From Burkholderiales bacterium (GTDB lineage: Bacteria > Pseudomonadota > Gammaproteobacteria > Burkholderiales > Burkholderiaceae_C): DNA of 34,637 bases. Every line of letters starts with the position of its first letter. Positions within the stretch are counted from its first letter, which is position 1. The notes under the pieces are model-generated. The model made no database searches. It saw nothing but the letters and a program-made list of their open reading frames with translations, and was not told where the DNA came from. Shown piece by piece: positions 8,505 through 16,551 of the stretch. Location of the stretch: the NCBI GenBank assembly GCA_028869095.1, contig JAGWTE010000006.1, forward strand, positions 1 to 34,637, in the 5' to 3' direction. The translations under genes were made by a program, and so were the position numbers.

Positions 8505-8537
8505 AAAAAAGCCCGCGCGGCGCGAACCGGGCGGGCT
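8505..8537 (-). terminator. Rho-independent terminator after fadD
   Basis: Read on the minus strand, AGCCCGC (8537-8531) pairs with GCGGGCT (8516-8510) around a 14-nt loop and runs into six T residues (8510-8505). It starts 26 bases beyond the fadD stop, as expected for the end of the lipid operon, and separates fadD from the GNAT gene. Confidence 0.8.
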
Positions 8538-8563
8538 GTCAGAACGGGCAAGCCGTTCAAGGC

Positions 8564-10315
8564 TTACTTGCCGTCACGCAGTTCGCGGCGCAGGATCTTG
8601 CCCACGTTGGTCTTGGGCAGCTCAGTTTCGCGGAACTCAACGATACGCGGAATCTTGTAGCCGGTCAGGTTTTTGCGGCAGTGATCGAGCACGGATTCCT
8701 TGGTCAAGCCAGGGTTGCGCGGCACGATGATGACCTTGACGCGCTCACCCGCCACTTCGTCAGGCACGCCAATGGCAGCCACTTCCTTGACGTCGGGGTG
8801 CATGGCGATCACGTCTTCGATCTCATTGGGGTAGACGTTGAAGCCCGACACCAGAATCATGTCCTTCTTGCGGTCCACGATCTTGAGGAAGCCCTTCTCG
8901 TCCATCACGGCCACGTCACCGGTGGCCAACCAGCCTTCAGAATCGATGACCTTGGCGGTCTCGTCCGGACGCTGCCAGTAGCCCTTCATGACCTGTGGAC
9001 CACGCACGCACAACTCGCCGGGCTCGTTGATGTCGGCCCAGGAGCCGTCGTCACGACGCAGGCGCACTTCGGTCGACGGCACAGGCAGGCCGATGGAGCC
9101 GGTGAACGATGGCAGCGGCTTGGAGGCGTCCACGGGGTTGACCGAGACAATGGGCGAGCACTCGGTCAAGCCATAGCCTTCGACGATGGAGTTGCCGGTG
9201 ACTTCCTTCCAGCGCTCGGCCACGGCGCGTTGCAGCGCCATGCCGCCGGCCATGGCCAGCTTCAAACCCGAGAAGTCACGCTTTTGGAATTCAGGGTCGT
9301 CCAGGAAGGACGAGAACAGCGTGTTCACGCACGAGATGCCGCTGAAGTTTTCTTTCTTCAGGATCATCATCACGCGCTTGGTGTCACGTGGGTTGGCGAT
9401 CAGGATGTTGCGGCCGCCCAGACCCATGAAGATCAGGCAGTTCACGGTCAGCGAATAGATGTGATACAGCGGCAGTGGTGTGACCATGGTCTCGGTCTTG
9501 CCGGACATTTGGTCGGCCACCCAAGCGCGGGCTTGCTGGCAGTTGGCCAGTACGTTGGCGTGGGTCAGCATGGCGCCCTTGGCCACGCCGGTGGTGCCGC
9601 CGGTGTATTGCAGGAAAGCCAGGTCGTCGATCTTGACATCAACGGGCTTGACCTTCACCTTCGCGCCGGCATTCAGCGCGCTACGCAGCCAGACGGCGCC
9701 AGGCAGCGAATAGGCGGGCACCATTTTTTGAACATTGCGCACGGCAAAGTTCAGCAGCTTGCCCTTGAGGTTCAGGCCGTCAGACAGCAAGTCGCCCAAT
9801 TGGGTCAGCACGATGCGCTTGATCTTGGTGCCGGCCAGCGAGTCCTGCACGGTCTTGGCGAAGTTTTCCATCACGATGATGGTCTCGGCGCCAGAGTCCT
9901 TGAGTTGATGGTTCAACTCGCGGGTGGTGTACAGAGGGTTGACGTTCACCACGATGGCGCCCACGCGCAGGATGCCGAACAAGCAAACGGGGTACTGGAA
10001 CAGGTTGGGCGACATGATCGCCACGCGGTCGCCCTTCTTGACGCCTTGGCTTTGCAGCCAGCCCGCGAAGGCGGTGACCAGTGATTCCAGGCGACCGTAA
10101 GTCATCTCGGTGCCGATGCTGACAAAGGCGGGGCGCTCGCGGAATTTGCTGATGCACTCGTCAAAGTACTGGTTCATCGACTTGTATTGGTTCAAGTCGA
10201 TGTCCGCAGGAACGCCCTTCACATACGAGGACAACCAAATGCGGTTGGTGGAGCCATCGGCGTTGACGATGGACGATGGCAAGGGCTGGGAAGCCACTGC
10301 GGCTGCTTGGTTCAT
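8564..10315 (-). CDS. fadD: Long-chain fatty acid--CoA ligase
   Basis: 583 aa, ANL-superfamily adenylating enzyme that activates fatty acids to acyl-CoA with ATP. Motifs: YTGGTTGVAKG at residues 237-247 (P-loop-like), YGLTE at 381-385, GWLATGD, then DRKKDMILVSGFNVYP at the hinge, and PKTNVGKILRREL with the catalytic C-terminal lysine. The ATG at 10313-10315 follows a strong GAGGAGA Shine-Dalgarno. It is the last gene of the unit from TetR to fadD, but it is 150 bp from the thiolase gene, so an extra internal promoter is possible. FadD-type enzymes are peripheral to the inner membrane. Confidence 0.95.
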   Translation of the reverse strand: MNQAAAVASQPLPSSIVNADGSTNRIWLSSYVKGVPADIDLNQYKSMNQYFDECISKFRERPAFVSIGTEMTYGRLESLVTAFAGWLQSQGVKKGDRVAIMSPNLFQYPVCLFGILRVGAIVVNVNPLYTTRELNHQLKDSGAETIIVMENFAKTVQDSLAGTKIKRIVLTQLGDLLSDGLNLKGKLLNFAVRNVQKMVPAYSLPGAVWLRSALNAGAKVKVKPVDVKIDDLAFLQYTGGTTGVAKGAMLTHANVLANCQQARAWVADQMSGKTETMVTPLPLYHIYSLTVNCLIFMGLGGRNILIANPRDTKRVMMILKKENFSGISCVNTLFSSFLDDPEFQKRDFSGLKLAMAGGMALQRAVAERWKEVTGNSIVEGYGLTECSPIVSVNPVDASKPLPSFTGSIGLPVPSTEVRLRRDDGSWADINEPGELCVRGPQVMKGYWQRPDETAKVIDSEGWLATGDVAVMDEKGFLKIVDRKKDMILVSGFNVYPNEIEDVIAMHPDVKEVAAIGVPDEVAGERVKVIIVPRNPGLTKESVLDHCRKNLTGYKIPRIVEFRETELPKTNVGKILRRELRDGK

Positions 10316-10465
10316 CTGGTTCTCCTCGGTTGCTTGCCGTTTAATGTTTGGCAGAGCTTGGCTTTACCCCGTCTGGATCTCAGCGGGAGGCGCCTTTGGT
10401 TAAGTCGGCGAGTTTAACAAGCTCGACACGGCTTACGGGTAGGTCCCATGTCGAGCGCGCGAAGT

Positions 10466-11755
10466 TTACCGCTCCACAATCGCGACAACGCCTTGCCCAC
10501 CGGCTGCGCAAATCGAAATCAGGCCACGTCCGGATCCTTTTTGCGTCAGCATCTTGGCCAGGGATGCCACGATGCGGCCACCGGTGGCGGCAAACGGGTG
10601 CCCTGCGGCCAGCGAGCTGCCATTGACGTTGAGCTTGCTGCGATCGATCGAACCCAGTGGCTTGTCCAAGCCCAGGCGCTCCTTGCAGTACTTGGGGTCT
10701 TCCCAAGCCTTGAGGGTGCACAGCACCTGGGCCGCAAAGGCTTCGTGGATTTCGTAGAAATCGAAGTCTTGCAAGGTCAAGCCTGCGCGCTGCAGCATGC
10801 GGGGCACGGCGTAGGCTGGGGCCATCAGCAGCCCTTCTTTCTTGTTGAAGAAGTCGACGGCAGCCACTTCGCTGAAGGTGATGTAAGCCTGCACCGGCAA
10901 GTTGTGGGCCTTGGCCCATTCTTCGCTGCCCAGCAGCACGGCAGAGGCGCCATCGGTCAGCGGGGTCGAGTTACCCGGCGTCAAGGTGCCACGGCCCGGC
11001 GCCACCTTCTTGTCAAAGCAGGGCTTGAGCGAGCGCAGCTTCTCAATGCTCAGATCCGGGCGCAGGTTGTTGTCCTTGCTCACACCCTTGAACGGCGTCA
11101 TCAAGTCGGCAAAGAAGCCGTTGGTGTAGGCGGCCGCCAGGTTCTTGTGGCTGGCCAGGGCCAGTTGGTCTTCGTCCTCGCGGGCAATGTTCCACTCTTG
11201 GGCCATTTGCTCGCAGTGCTCACCCATGGACAGGCCCGTGCGTGGCTCACCGTTGCGAGGGATCGCGGGCTTGACCAACATGCTGGGGCGAATCTTGGAC
11301 AGCAAAGCCAGGCGCTGGCCGGTGGTCTTGGCCCGGTTCACGTCCAGCAAGATCTTGCGCATTTTTTCGTTGACGCCCAGGGGCGCATCCGACGTGGTGT
11401 CCACGCCGCCACCAATGCCAGACTCGATGTGACCCAAGGCGATCTTGTTGGCCACCAGCATGATGGCCTCCAGGCCGGTGCCGCAAGCCTGTTGCAGGTC
11501 GTAGGCCGGGGTTTCAGGAGACAAGGTGGTCGACAACACGGTTTCGCGGACCAGGTTGAAGTCACGCGAATGCTTCATCACGGCGCCAGCCGCCACATCA
11601 CCCAGACGCTGGCCATGCAAGTTGAACCGGTCAACCAGGCCTTGCAGCGTGGCCGTCAGCATGTCTTGGTTGGACACATCTGAGTAGACCGTGTTCGAGC
11701 GTGCAAAGGGGATGCGATTGCCGCCAATGATGGCGACGCGTCGGATGCTGTTCAT
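10466..11755 (-). CDS. Acetyl-CoA C-acyltransferase (thiolase, FadI-like)
   Basis: 429 aa. Thiolase that cleaves 3-oxoacyl-CoA with CoA or runs the reverse condensation. Catalytic residues are visible: Cys91 in QQACGTGLEA, the HEAFAAQ motif at His337, His386 in NGSSLAAGHP, and Cys416 in CAAGGQG. Length and the N-terminal RVAIIGGNRIPF match the FadI-like long thiolases rather than the shorter PhaA type of about 390 aa. The ATG at 11753-11755 has an AGGAG Shine-Dalgarno. It follows the hydratase gene after 52 bp. Chain-length preference cannot be read from the sequence. Confidence 0.94.
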   Translation of the reverse strand: MNSIRRVAIIGGNRIPFARSNTVYSDVSNQDMLTATLQGLVDRFNLHGQRLGDVAAGAVMKHSRDFNLVRETVLSTTLSPETPAYDLQQACGTGLEAIMLVANKIALGHIESGIGGGVDTTSDAPLGVNEKMRKILLDVNRAKTTGQRLALLSKIRPSMLVKPAIPRNGEPRTGLSMGEHCEQMAQEWNIAREDEDQLALASHKNLAAAYTNGFFADLMTPFKGVSKDNNLRPDLSIEKLRSLKPCFDKKVAPGRGTLTPGNSTPLTDGASAVLLGSEEWAKAHNLPVQAYITFSEVAAVDFFNKKEGLLMAPAYAVPRMLQRAGLTLQDFDFYEIHEAFAAQVLCTLKAWEDPKYCKERLGLDKPLGSIDRSKLNVNGSSLAAGHPFAATGGRIVASLAKMLTQKGSGRGLISICAAGGQGVVAIVER

Positions 11756-11807
11756 GCTGTGGACTCCTAATGCTTTTGAGTGAATCAGTGATCAGATGTG
11801 GCGTGGC

Positions 11808-12668
11808 TCAGCACTGAACCCGGCCTCGCAAATGGGGTTTGTCGCCCTTGGCATTGCGGACTTCAAACAAGGTCTGCCCTTCTGTCCGCGAGGTCCAAAG
11901 AGACGTCCGCGCCGGCAGATACAACGGTGTTTTGAACTCGGCCGTCACGCAGGCCTGCTCAATGGGCTCTCTGGGCATCAAGGTGGACAGGGCACGCGCG
12001 GTGGTCCACATGCCATGCGCAATCGCGCGCTTGAAGCCCAGAATGCGCGCCGTCAAGGCCGACAGGTGAATGGGGTTCACGTCACCCGACACAAAGGCAT
12101 AACGACGACCAATGCCCGCACCGGCATAGAAATCAGCCTGATGAGACAAAGGCGCCGGATCTTTCAGGTCGCCTTCAAAGGCCGGCCCGGTGACCTGCTT
12201 GACGCCCACGCGCAGGAAATGGCCCGTGCTCTCCCACATCAAGGTGGAGCCTCGGATTGCACGCGAGTGCAAGGTGAAAATCTGACCCTTTTCATGCGCC
12301 AGCAGCTCACCCGTTTGCATTTCAATGCGCAACTCGTCGCCCACATGAATGCGCTGGTGTTGGCGGGCCTGGTTGGCCAGATGCACCGTGCCCATGGCGG
12401 GCCAGGGGTAGTACTTCGAGCCGAACAGCATCATGGACAGCGGGAACGCCAGCATGTGCGGATACAGCAGCGGCACACCATGCGCGGCCTTGAAACCGCA
12501 CACCTTGGCGTAGGCCGCGACCGCTCGGCCATCCACCACCACCTTGGGGCGGACATAGGTTACCGCTGGCAGTGCTTCCACCACGGTGGGGCGTTTACTG
12601 CTGGAGCGCAAGGCGCCCAGGTTCAAGGCGACCTGACCGGGCAGCTTGTTGATTTCGATGATCTTCAT
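11808..12668 (-). CDS. MaoC-type (R)-enoyl-CoA hydratase
   Basis: 286 aa, a double hot-dog protein. The C-terminal half carries the R-hydratase motif SGDVNPIHL with Asp196, Asn198 and His201, followed by GFKRAIAHGM. The N-terminal half is a degenerate hot-dog lacking that motif. Members hydrate trans-2-enoyl-CoA to (R)-3-hydroxyacyl-CoA, or work in the reverse direction as dehydratases. I prefer the ATG at 12666-12668 (MKIIEINKLPG), 16 bp after the FabG stop and preceded by AAGAGA. The frame continues to 12695, but that would overlap FabG. The hairpin at 12674-12689 lies directly in front of this start. Confidence 0.88.
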   Translation of the reverse strand: MKIIEINKLPGQVALNLGALRSSSKRPTVVEALPAVTYVRPKVVVDGRAVAAYAKVCGFKAAHGVPLLYPHMLAFPLSMMLFGSKYYPWPAMGTVHLANQARQHQRIHVGDELRIEMQTGELLAHEKGQIFTLHSRAIRGSTLMWESTGHFLRVGVKQVTGPAFEGDLKDPAPLSHQADFYAGAGIGRRYAFVSGDVNPIHLSALTARILGFKRAIAHGMWTTARALSTLMPREPIEQACVTAEFKTPLYLPARTSLWTSRTEGQTLFEVRNAKGDKPHLRGRVQC

Positions 12669-12673
12669 GATCT

Positions 12674-12689
12674 CTTGAGCGAACTCAAG
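12674..12689 (-). promoter_or_regulatory. TTCG-loop hairpin across the FabG stop and the hydratase RBS
   Basis: On the minus strand CTTGAG and CTCAAG form a perfect 6-bp stem closed by TTCG. The stem contains the FabG stop codon (12687-12685). Its 3' arm overlaps the AAGAGA Shine-Dalgarno of the hydratase gene. A ribosome finishing FabG would melt it, which suggests translational coupling. Confidence 0.5.
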
Positions 12690-14094
12690 CACCAATCAAG
12701 CTTTGGCCGCACACGCGGATGACGTTGCCCGTGATGCCGGCGGACGCAGGACTGGCGAACCAGGCAATGGCTTCGGCCACATCGACCGGCTGGCCGCCTT
12801 GGCTCATGGAATTCATGCGGCGCCCTGCTTCGCGGATGGCGAAGGGGATGGCTGCGGTCATCTGCGTTTCGATGAAGCCAGGTGCCACCGCGTTGATGGT
12901 GATGCCCTTTTGCGCAAAGACGGGGGCCGAGCTTTGCACCATGCCGACCACACCGGCTTTGGAGACCGCGTAGTTGGTCTGCCCCATGTTGCCCGCGATG
13001 CCGGAGATGGACGACACACACACGATGCGCCCGCCCGACTTGATCGCACCGCTGGCCACCATGGCCTCGTTGATGCGCTCTTGCGTCGACAGGTTGACGT
13101 TCACCACCTGCTGCCACAGGTGTTCTTTCATGTTGGCGATGGTCTTGTCGCGGGTGATGCCGGCGTTGTGCACGATGACGTCCCAACCACCTTGGGCCAG
13201 AGCCGCATCCACCAGTTTCTGGGGCGCGTCTTCGGCGCCAATGTCCAGTGCCAGCGCGGTGCCGCCAATCTTCTTGGCGACCTCGTCCAAACCGGCTTGT
13301 GCTTGCGGCACGTCCAGTGCAATCACATGGGCGCCATCACGCGCCATGACTTCGGCAATGGCGGCCCCGATGCCACGAGAGGCGCCGGTCACCAGCACCT
13401 TTTTGCCAGCCAGGGCTTGCGTCCAGTCTGCCGGCGCGGATGCCTGGCCTACCGGCTTGCGAATGCGGATGACCTGGGCCGACACATAGGCCGAGCGAGG
13501 CGACAGCAGGAAACGCAAGGTGGAGTCGACTTGGTTTTCGGCCCCTTCAGACACGTAGACCAGTTGCGCATTGCTGCCCTTTTTGAGCTCTTTGCCCAGC
13601 GAACGTGTCAGGCCTTCCAGCGCACGCTGAATGGTGGCTTGGCGGGGCGAGGTGCACTCTTCAGGTGGGCGGCCCAGCACCACGACACGACCACATGGCA
13701 GCAAAGAGCGGGCGGCGTCGTGGAAGAACCAGTACAAGGCGTCGGACTGGGCGCTGTCGTTCAAGCCTGTGGCATCGAACACCAAGGCCTTGACCTTCTC
13801 GCCCTTGTCTCCGTTCAGCGTCCAGCGCCCGGTTGTCAGGCCCGCTTTGTTGGCCACGCTGACCCACTGCGGCAAACGCTCGTGAGCCAAGGTCTGAGCA
13901 CCAATCGATTTGAAGAATGCGGCCAAGGCCTCCAGCAATTGAGGCTCACCACCACCACCGACCAAGACCGATCCATTGATCACCGGTTGGCCAGCCTGAT
14001 AGCGCTCCAATGGCAAGGGCTTGGGCAAACCCAAGGCATTGATCAGTTTGGCGCCCATGGCTGAGTTGGCGAAGTCTAGGTAACCGTCTTTCAT
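12685..14094 (-). CDS. fabG: High-molecular-weight 3-oxoacyl-(ACP/CoA) reductase, FabG-type SDR
   Basis: 469 aa, about twice a standard FabG. Residues about 230-469 are a complete short-chain dehydrogenase: TGASRGIG at 236-243, HNAG at 309-312, and a catalytic Ser-Tyr-Lys set with Tyr375 and Lys379 in YAVSK. Residues 1-215 form a degenerate flavodoxin-like or SDR-like N-terminal domain, the architecture of HMW FabG (for example mycobacterial FabG4). These proteins reduce 3-oxoacyl-CoA or -ACP to the (R)-3-hydroxyacyl form with NAD(P)H. The ATG at 14092-14094 is preferred over an in-frame TTG at 14152-14154, which overlaps the TetR stop, because MKDGYLDFANS matches how this family begins. Next come the hydratase and thiolase genes. 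Confidence 0.9.
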   Translation of the reverse strand: MKDGYLDFANSAMGAKLINALGLPKPLPLERYQAGQPVINGSVLVGGGGEPQLLEALAAFFKSIGAQTLAHERLPQWVSVANKAGLTTGRWTLNGDKGEKVKALVFDATGLNDSAQSDALYWFFHDAARSLLPCGRVVVLGRPPEECTSPRQATIQRALEGLTRSLGKELKKGSNAQLVYVSEGAENQVDSTLRFLLSPRSAYVSAQVIRIRKPVGQASAPADWTQALAGKKVLVTGASRGIGAAIAEVMARDGAHVIALDVPQAQAGLDEVAKKIGGTALALDIGAEDAPQKLVDAALAQGGWDVIVHNAGITRDKTIANMKEHLWQQVVNVNLSTQERINEAMVASGAIKSGGRIVCVSSISGIAGNMGQTNYAVSKAGVVGMVQSSAPVFAQKGITINAVAPGFIETQMTAAIPFAIREAGRRMNSMSQGGQPVDVAEAIAWFASPASAGITGNVIRVCGQSLIGA

Positions 14095-14150
14095 GGCTGT
14101 GCTCGTCAAGGAAGAATCAAGGGACGTGTTGCGATCTCGCAGGGGCAGGC

Positions 14151-14861
14151 TCAAACGAGCTTGACGATGTGGTCGAACATGTTCGGATCGGTGGGGCCTG
14201 GCAAGGGGGCTTTCAACGCCGCCGCCATGAGGGAGATCAGGCGAGACAGCAAGAAGGACTCGTGGTCACCCTGCCCTTGGGTGAACTCTTTGAGCAGTCG
14301 CTGGGTGTCGCCGCCGGCCAGGATGCCGGACAGGGCCCCCATGGCAAAGTGAAGCCTGAAGGCCAGGTCGTCCACGCTCAATTGCGGCAAGGTGCGCTGG
14401 AAGGCCTGAAAAAACCGGCCCAGCGTCTGCAAATAGTGGGTGTCGATGAAGTCGCGAACCACCGACGAGGGGTCTGTGTAAGCCCTGCCCAAAAACTGCA
14501 GATAGCGATCCGCGTTGGGTGCACCGCTTCGCGAAATGCGCACAGCGGGCAGGAACATGGCTGCCATGACATGTTCACACTGCAGCTGATCGCCGAGTGT
14601 GGACTCCAGTCGGTCCAGCATGGTTTCACGGGCTTCGTTGAGCGTGTCCAATTGGCGAGCCAGTACGGACTCGATCAGGGCGTCCTTGCTGCCAAAGTGA
14701 TAGTTCACCGCCGCCAGATTCACCTGTGCCGACGCCGTGATCTGACGCATGGACAGCGCGTCAAAGCCGCCAGCGACAAACAGCGCTTCGGCCGCGTCCA
14801 GGATGCGCGTCTTGGTATCGGCTACCGCAGAACGGGGCAGCGTTTCAGGTCGGTTCACCAT
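14151..14861 (-). CDS. TetR/AcrR family transcriptional regulator
   Basis: 236 aa from the ATG at 14859-14861, which has a clear CGGAGG Shine-Dalgarno; a TTG upstream (14888) is not preferred. The N-terminal helix-turn-helix is seen in TKTRILDAAEALFVAGGF, LSMRQITASAQVNLAAVNYHFGSKDAL. The C-terminal ligand domain is all-helical and ends near MFDHIVKLV. It heads the lipid operon, 56 bp before FabG. A palindrome at 14881-14898 in its own predicted promoter resembles the PsrA-type fatty-acid operator. By context it is probably an autoregulated repressor relieved by acyl-CoA or a fatty acid. It may correspond to the betaproteobacterial FadP/PsrA-like regulators, but I cannot confirm orthology. Confidence 0.9.
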   Translation of the reverse strand: MVNRPETLPRSAVADTKTRILDAAEALFVAGGFDALSMRQITASAQVNLAAVNYHFGSKDALIESVLARQLDTLNEARETMLDRLESTLGDQLQCEHVMAAMFLPAVRISRSGAPNADRYLQFLGRAYTDPSSVVRDFIDTHYLQTLGRFFQAFQRTLPQLSVDDLAFRLHFAMGALSGILAGGDTQRLLKEFTQGQGDHESFLLSRLISLMAAALKAPLPGPTDPNMFDHIVKLV

Positions 14862-14875
14862 GGCCTCCGATGTGT

Positions 14876-14904
14876 ACGATCGTTTCAAACGGTCGTTTAA
14901 TCAA
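14876..14904 (-). promoter_or_regulatory. TetR-operon promoter with palindromic operator in the spacer
   Basis: Plus-strand bases 14881-14898 read CGTTT, C, AAACG, GT, CGTTT: three alternating half-sites giving two overlapping dyads. The part CAAAC-N4-GTTT fits the PsrA-type consensus (G/C)AAAC-N2-4-GTTT(G/C) except for the last base. On the minus strand TTGATT (14904-14899) and GATCGT (14881-14876) make a -35/-10 pair 17 bp apart, with the dyads filling the spacer. The -10 match is weak (three of six). Confidence 0.55.
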
Positions 14905-14955
14905 TGGGGCGTATGGTATGCCAGTCCATGGAAGCTGGCAGGATGATCCAGCGAC

Positions 14956-14988
14956 AAAAAAACAGGATCCCCCACAACCAGGGGGACC
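14956..14988 (-). terminator. Rho-independent terminator after the GT39 gene
   Basis: On the minus strand TCCCCC (14986-14981) pairs with GGGGGA (14973-14968) around a 7-nt loop, extended outward by a G-T wobble and a G-C pair. A run of seven T residues lies at 14962-14956. It begins 17 bases past the stop at 15005 and isolates the GST-patatin-GT39 unit from the TetR operon. Confidence 0.72.
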
Positions 14989-15004
14989 ACGCTTGCGCCC
15001 TCGG

Positions 15005-16516
15005 TCAACGACAAGGTGTCTTGGGCATCCGGATCCCCCAGTAGGCGGTATGCACCAGCTTCACCGAAGCGGGTGGGACCAGCACCATGGACGGCTCATG
15101 AATCACGTCGGCAGGGAAAGCAGACTCGTCCCGTACGACGACAACCTCACCCTCTTGAGCCAGAGCAACGGGGTCAACCCATGGGCTGTTGCCCAGTTCA
15201 CCGTCTTCAATGACCACCGGGAAGCCAGGCAAGTAAGCAGACAACTGGCCGCCCTCAATGAACGGTGCGCTCACGAAATGCAAAGGGCAATGTGTGTATC
15301 GCTGCCAATCGCCCAATACCCTCTGCGCAAAGACCTTGGCGGGGTAGCCTTGCACGGCCCCAGGGGCATGAAGTTTTTGGCCTTGGGGGCTGAGCGCGGC
15401 TGCCAGCTGCAATGCTTGCAACACAAAGCCAACCAACAGTGCTTTGCTGACCGACAAGCCATCCAGCCGCGGTTTAAACCAGATGACCAAAGCCAAGGCC
15501 AGGAACTGGAAAACCTGCACACCCCACTGCGCATGCAGACGCGCCCCACCAAACAACGCAGCAGCGCCGACCACAGCAAGTGGCAGCCAGAACAGGCCCT
15601 GAATCCAAGCTCGCGTGTCCGTGGCCACCAGCGGCGTTTCAAGCTCGGCACCGCTCGTGTTCCGACGGTTGATCCCAATCCACGCCAACAGAGCGACCAA
15701 GGTCAAGGAGCCCATGCGCAGTTCGGAGGTGATGAACTGCAAGACACCCACCGATTCACCGCCAGGTTTTTTGTCGCCCAGCTGGTGCAGGCCATAGCTC
15801 AAGGCATTGGTGTGCCCCGTCAGCATCCAGTACAAGGCAGGACCGCTGAGCAAAACGGCCACCAACAAAGTAATGCCCATCAATTTGCGCTCACGCGGCT
15901 GATCAAGATGGCCGCTGCGCCACAGGGCCCACACCATGCCCACAAGCGGCACAAAGGCCTGCAACTTGGTGAGCATCGCCAATGCACTGCCCACACCGAC
16001 CCATAGCCAGCGCAAGAGCGTGGGCCGATGGGCCGCCCTCAAAGTGACCCAGGCCGTGAACGCCACCGCTGCGATCAAAACAGTGTTGTGGTTGTAAATC
16101 CAGGCGCGCCAACTGAACGGCTGCTGCAAGCTCCACAACACGGCCACCAGGATGCCAAAGCGAGGGCCATGCAATTCACGCGCAAACAGGTAGGTAAAGA
16201 CGCCGGTGGCAGCAATGCACAACGCCGCCAGCGTATACAGCAGGCCCGGGGTGGGCGGCGCCAGCAACTGTGCGGCCATGAACAGCCAAGTGGGCAAAGG
16301 CGGATGCTTGGGGTAGCCCAACTGCCACGAGTGAGCCCAGACAAATTGCTCGGCCATGTCCTGATGCAAAGCCGTGTGCCCGATCGAGTTGAGAAAGACC
16401 CAGCCACACACCAATGCGACCAGCGAGACGACGATCACGTAGGACGACAACTCGGACAGACGCTTGTCGAGCGCGACAAACCTGCTGGGACCGGATTCAA
16501 CTGACACCTGAGGCAT
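15005..16516 (-). CDS. Glycosyltransferase family 39-like membrane protein
   Basis: 503 aa with about ten hydrophobic segments from residue 25 to about 375 and a soluble C-terminal domain. The first periplasmic loop carries DMAE (Asp53, Glu56) and HPPLPTW at residues 71-77, the pattern of ArnT/PMT-type (GT-C) transferases. These use polyprenyl-phosphate sugars to modify lipids or proteins at the outer face of the inner membrane. The acceptor here is unknown. It is downstream of the patatin-like gene (35 bp) and GST gene on the same strand and ends at a terminator. No other glycan genes are adjacent, so a role in modifying lipid A or another envelope lipid is only an inference. Confidence 0.85.
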   Translation of the reverse strand: MPQVSVESGPSRFVALDKRLSELSSYVIVVSLVALVCGWVFLNSIGHTALHQDMAEQFVWAHSWQLGYPKHPPLPTWLFMAAQLLAPPTPGLLYTLAALCIAATGVFTYLFARELHGPRFGILVAVLWSLQQPFSWRAWIYNHNTVLIAAVAFTAWVTLRAAHRPTLLRWLWVGVGSALAMLTKLQAFVPLVGMVWALWRSGHLDQPRERKLMGITLLVAVLLSGPALYWMLTGHTNALSYGLHQLGDKKPGGESVGVLQFITSELRMGSLTLVALLAWIGINRRNTSGAELETPLVATDTRAWIQGLFWLPLAVVGAAALFGGARLHAQWGVQVFQFLALALVIWFKPRLDGLSVSKALLVGFVLQALQLAAALSPQGQKLHAPGAVQGYPAKVFAQRVLGDWQRYTHCPLHFVSAPFIEGGQLSAYLPGFPVVIEDGELGNSPWVDPVALAQEGEVVVVRDESAFPADVIHEPSMVLVPPASVKLVHTAYWGIRMPKTPCR

Positions 16517-16551
16517 GGAAAAGCTTTGCTGAGCGACTTGCGCGAGGACAA

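Noticed and set aside
8465-8560. Longer start for the GNAT gene
   Set aside because: It would place the fadD terminator hairpin inside the coding region, and the ATG at 8464 has a good RBS and begins where homologues do.
8294-10084. 596-codon open frame antisense to fadD and the GNAT gene
   Set aside because: It spans a terminator and two supported genes, and its composition is typical of a shadow frame. The same applies to the long antisense frames at 10448-11683, 12703-14064 and 28057-29403.
10390-10465. Possible terminator after the thiolase gene
   Set aside because: Short dyads such as CGAG/CTCG and CTCGAC/GTCGAG are present, but with long loops and no T-tract, so termination here is not supported.
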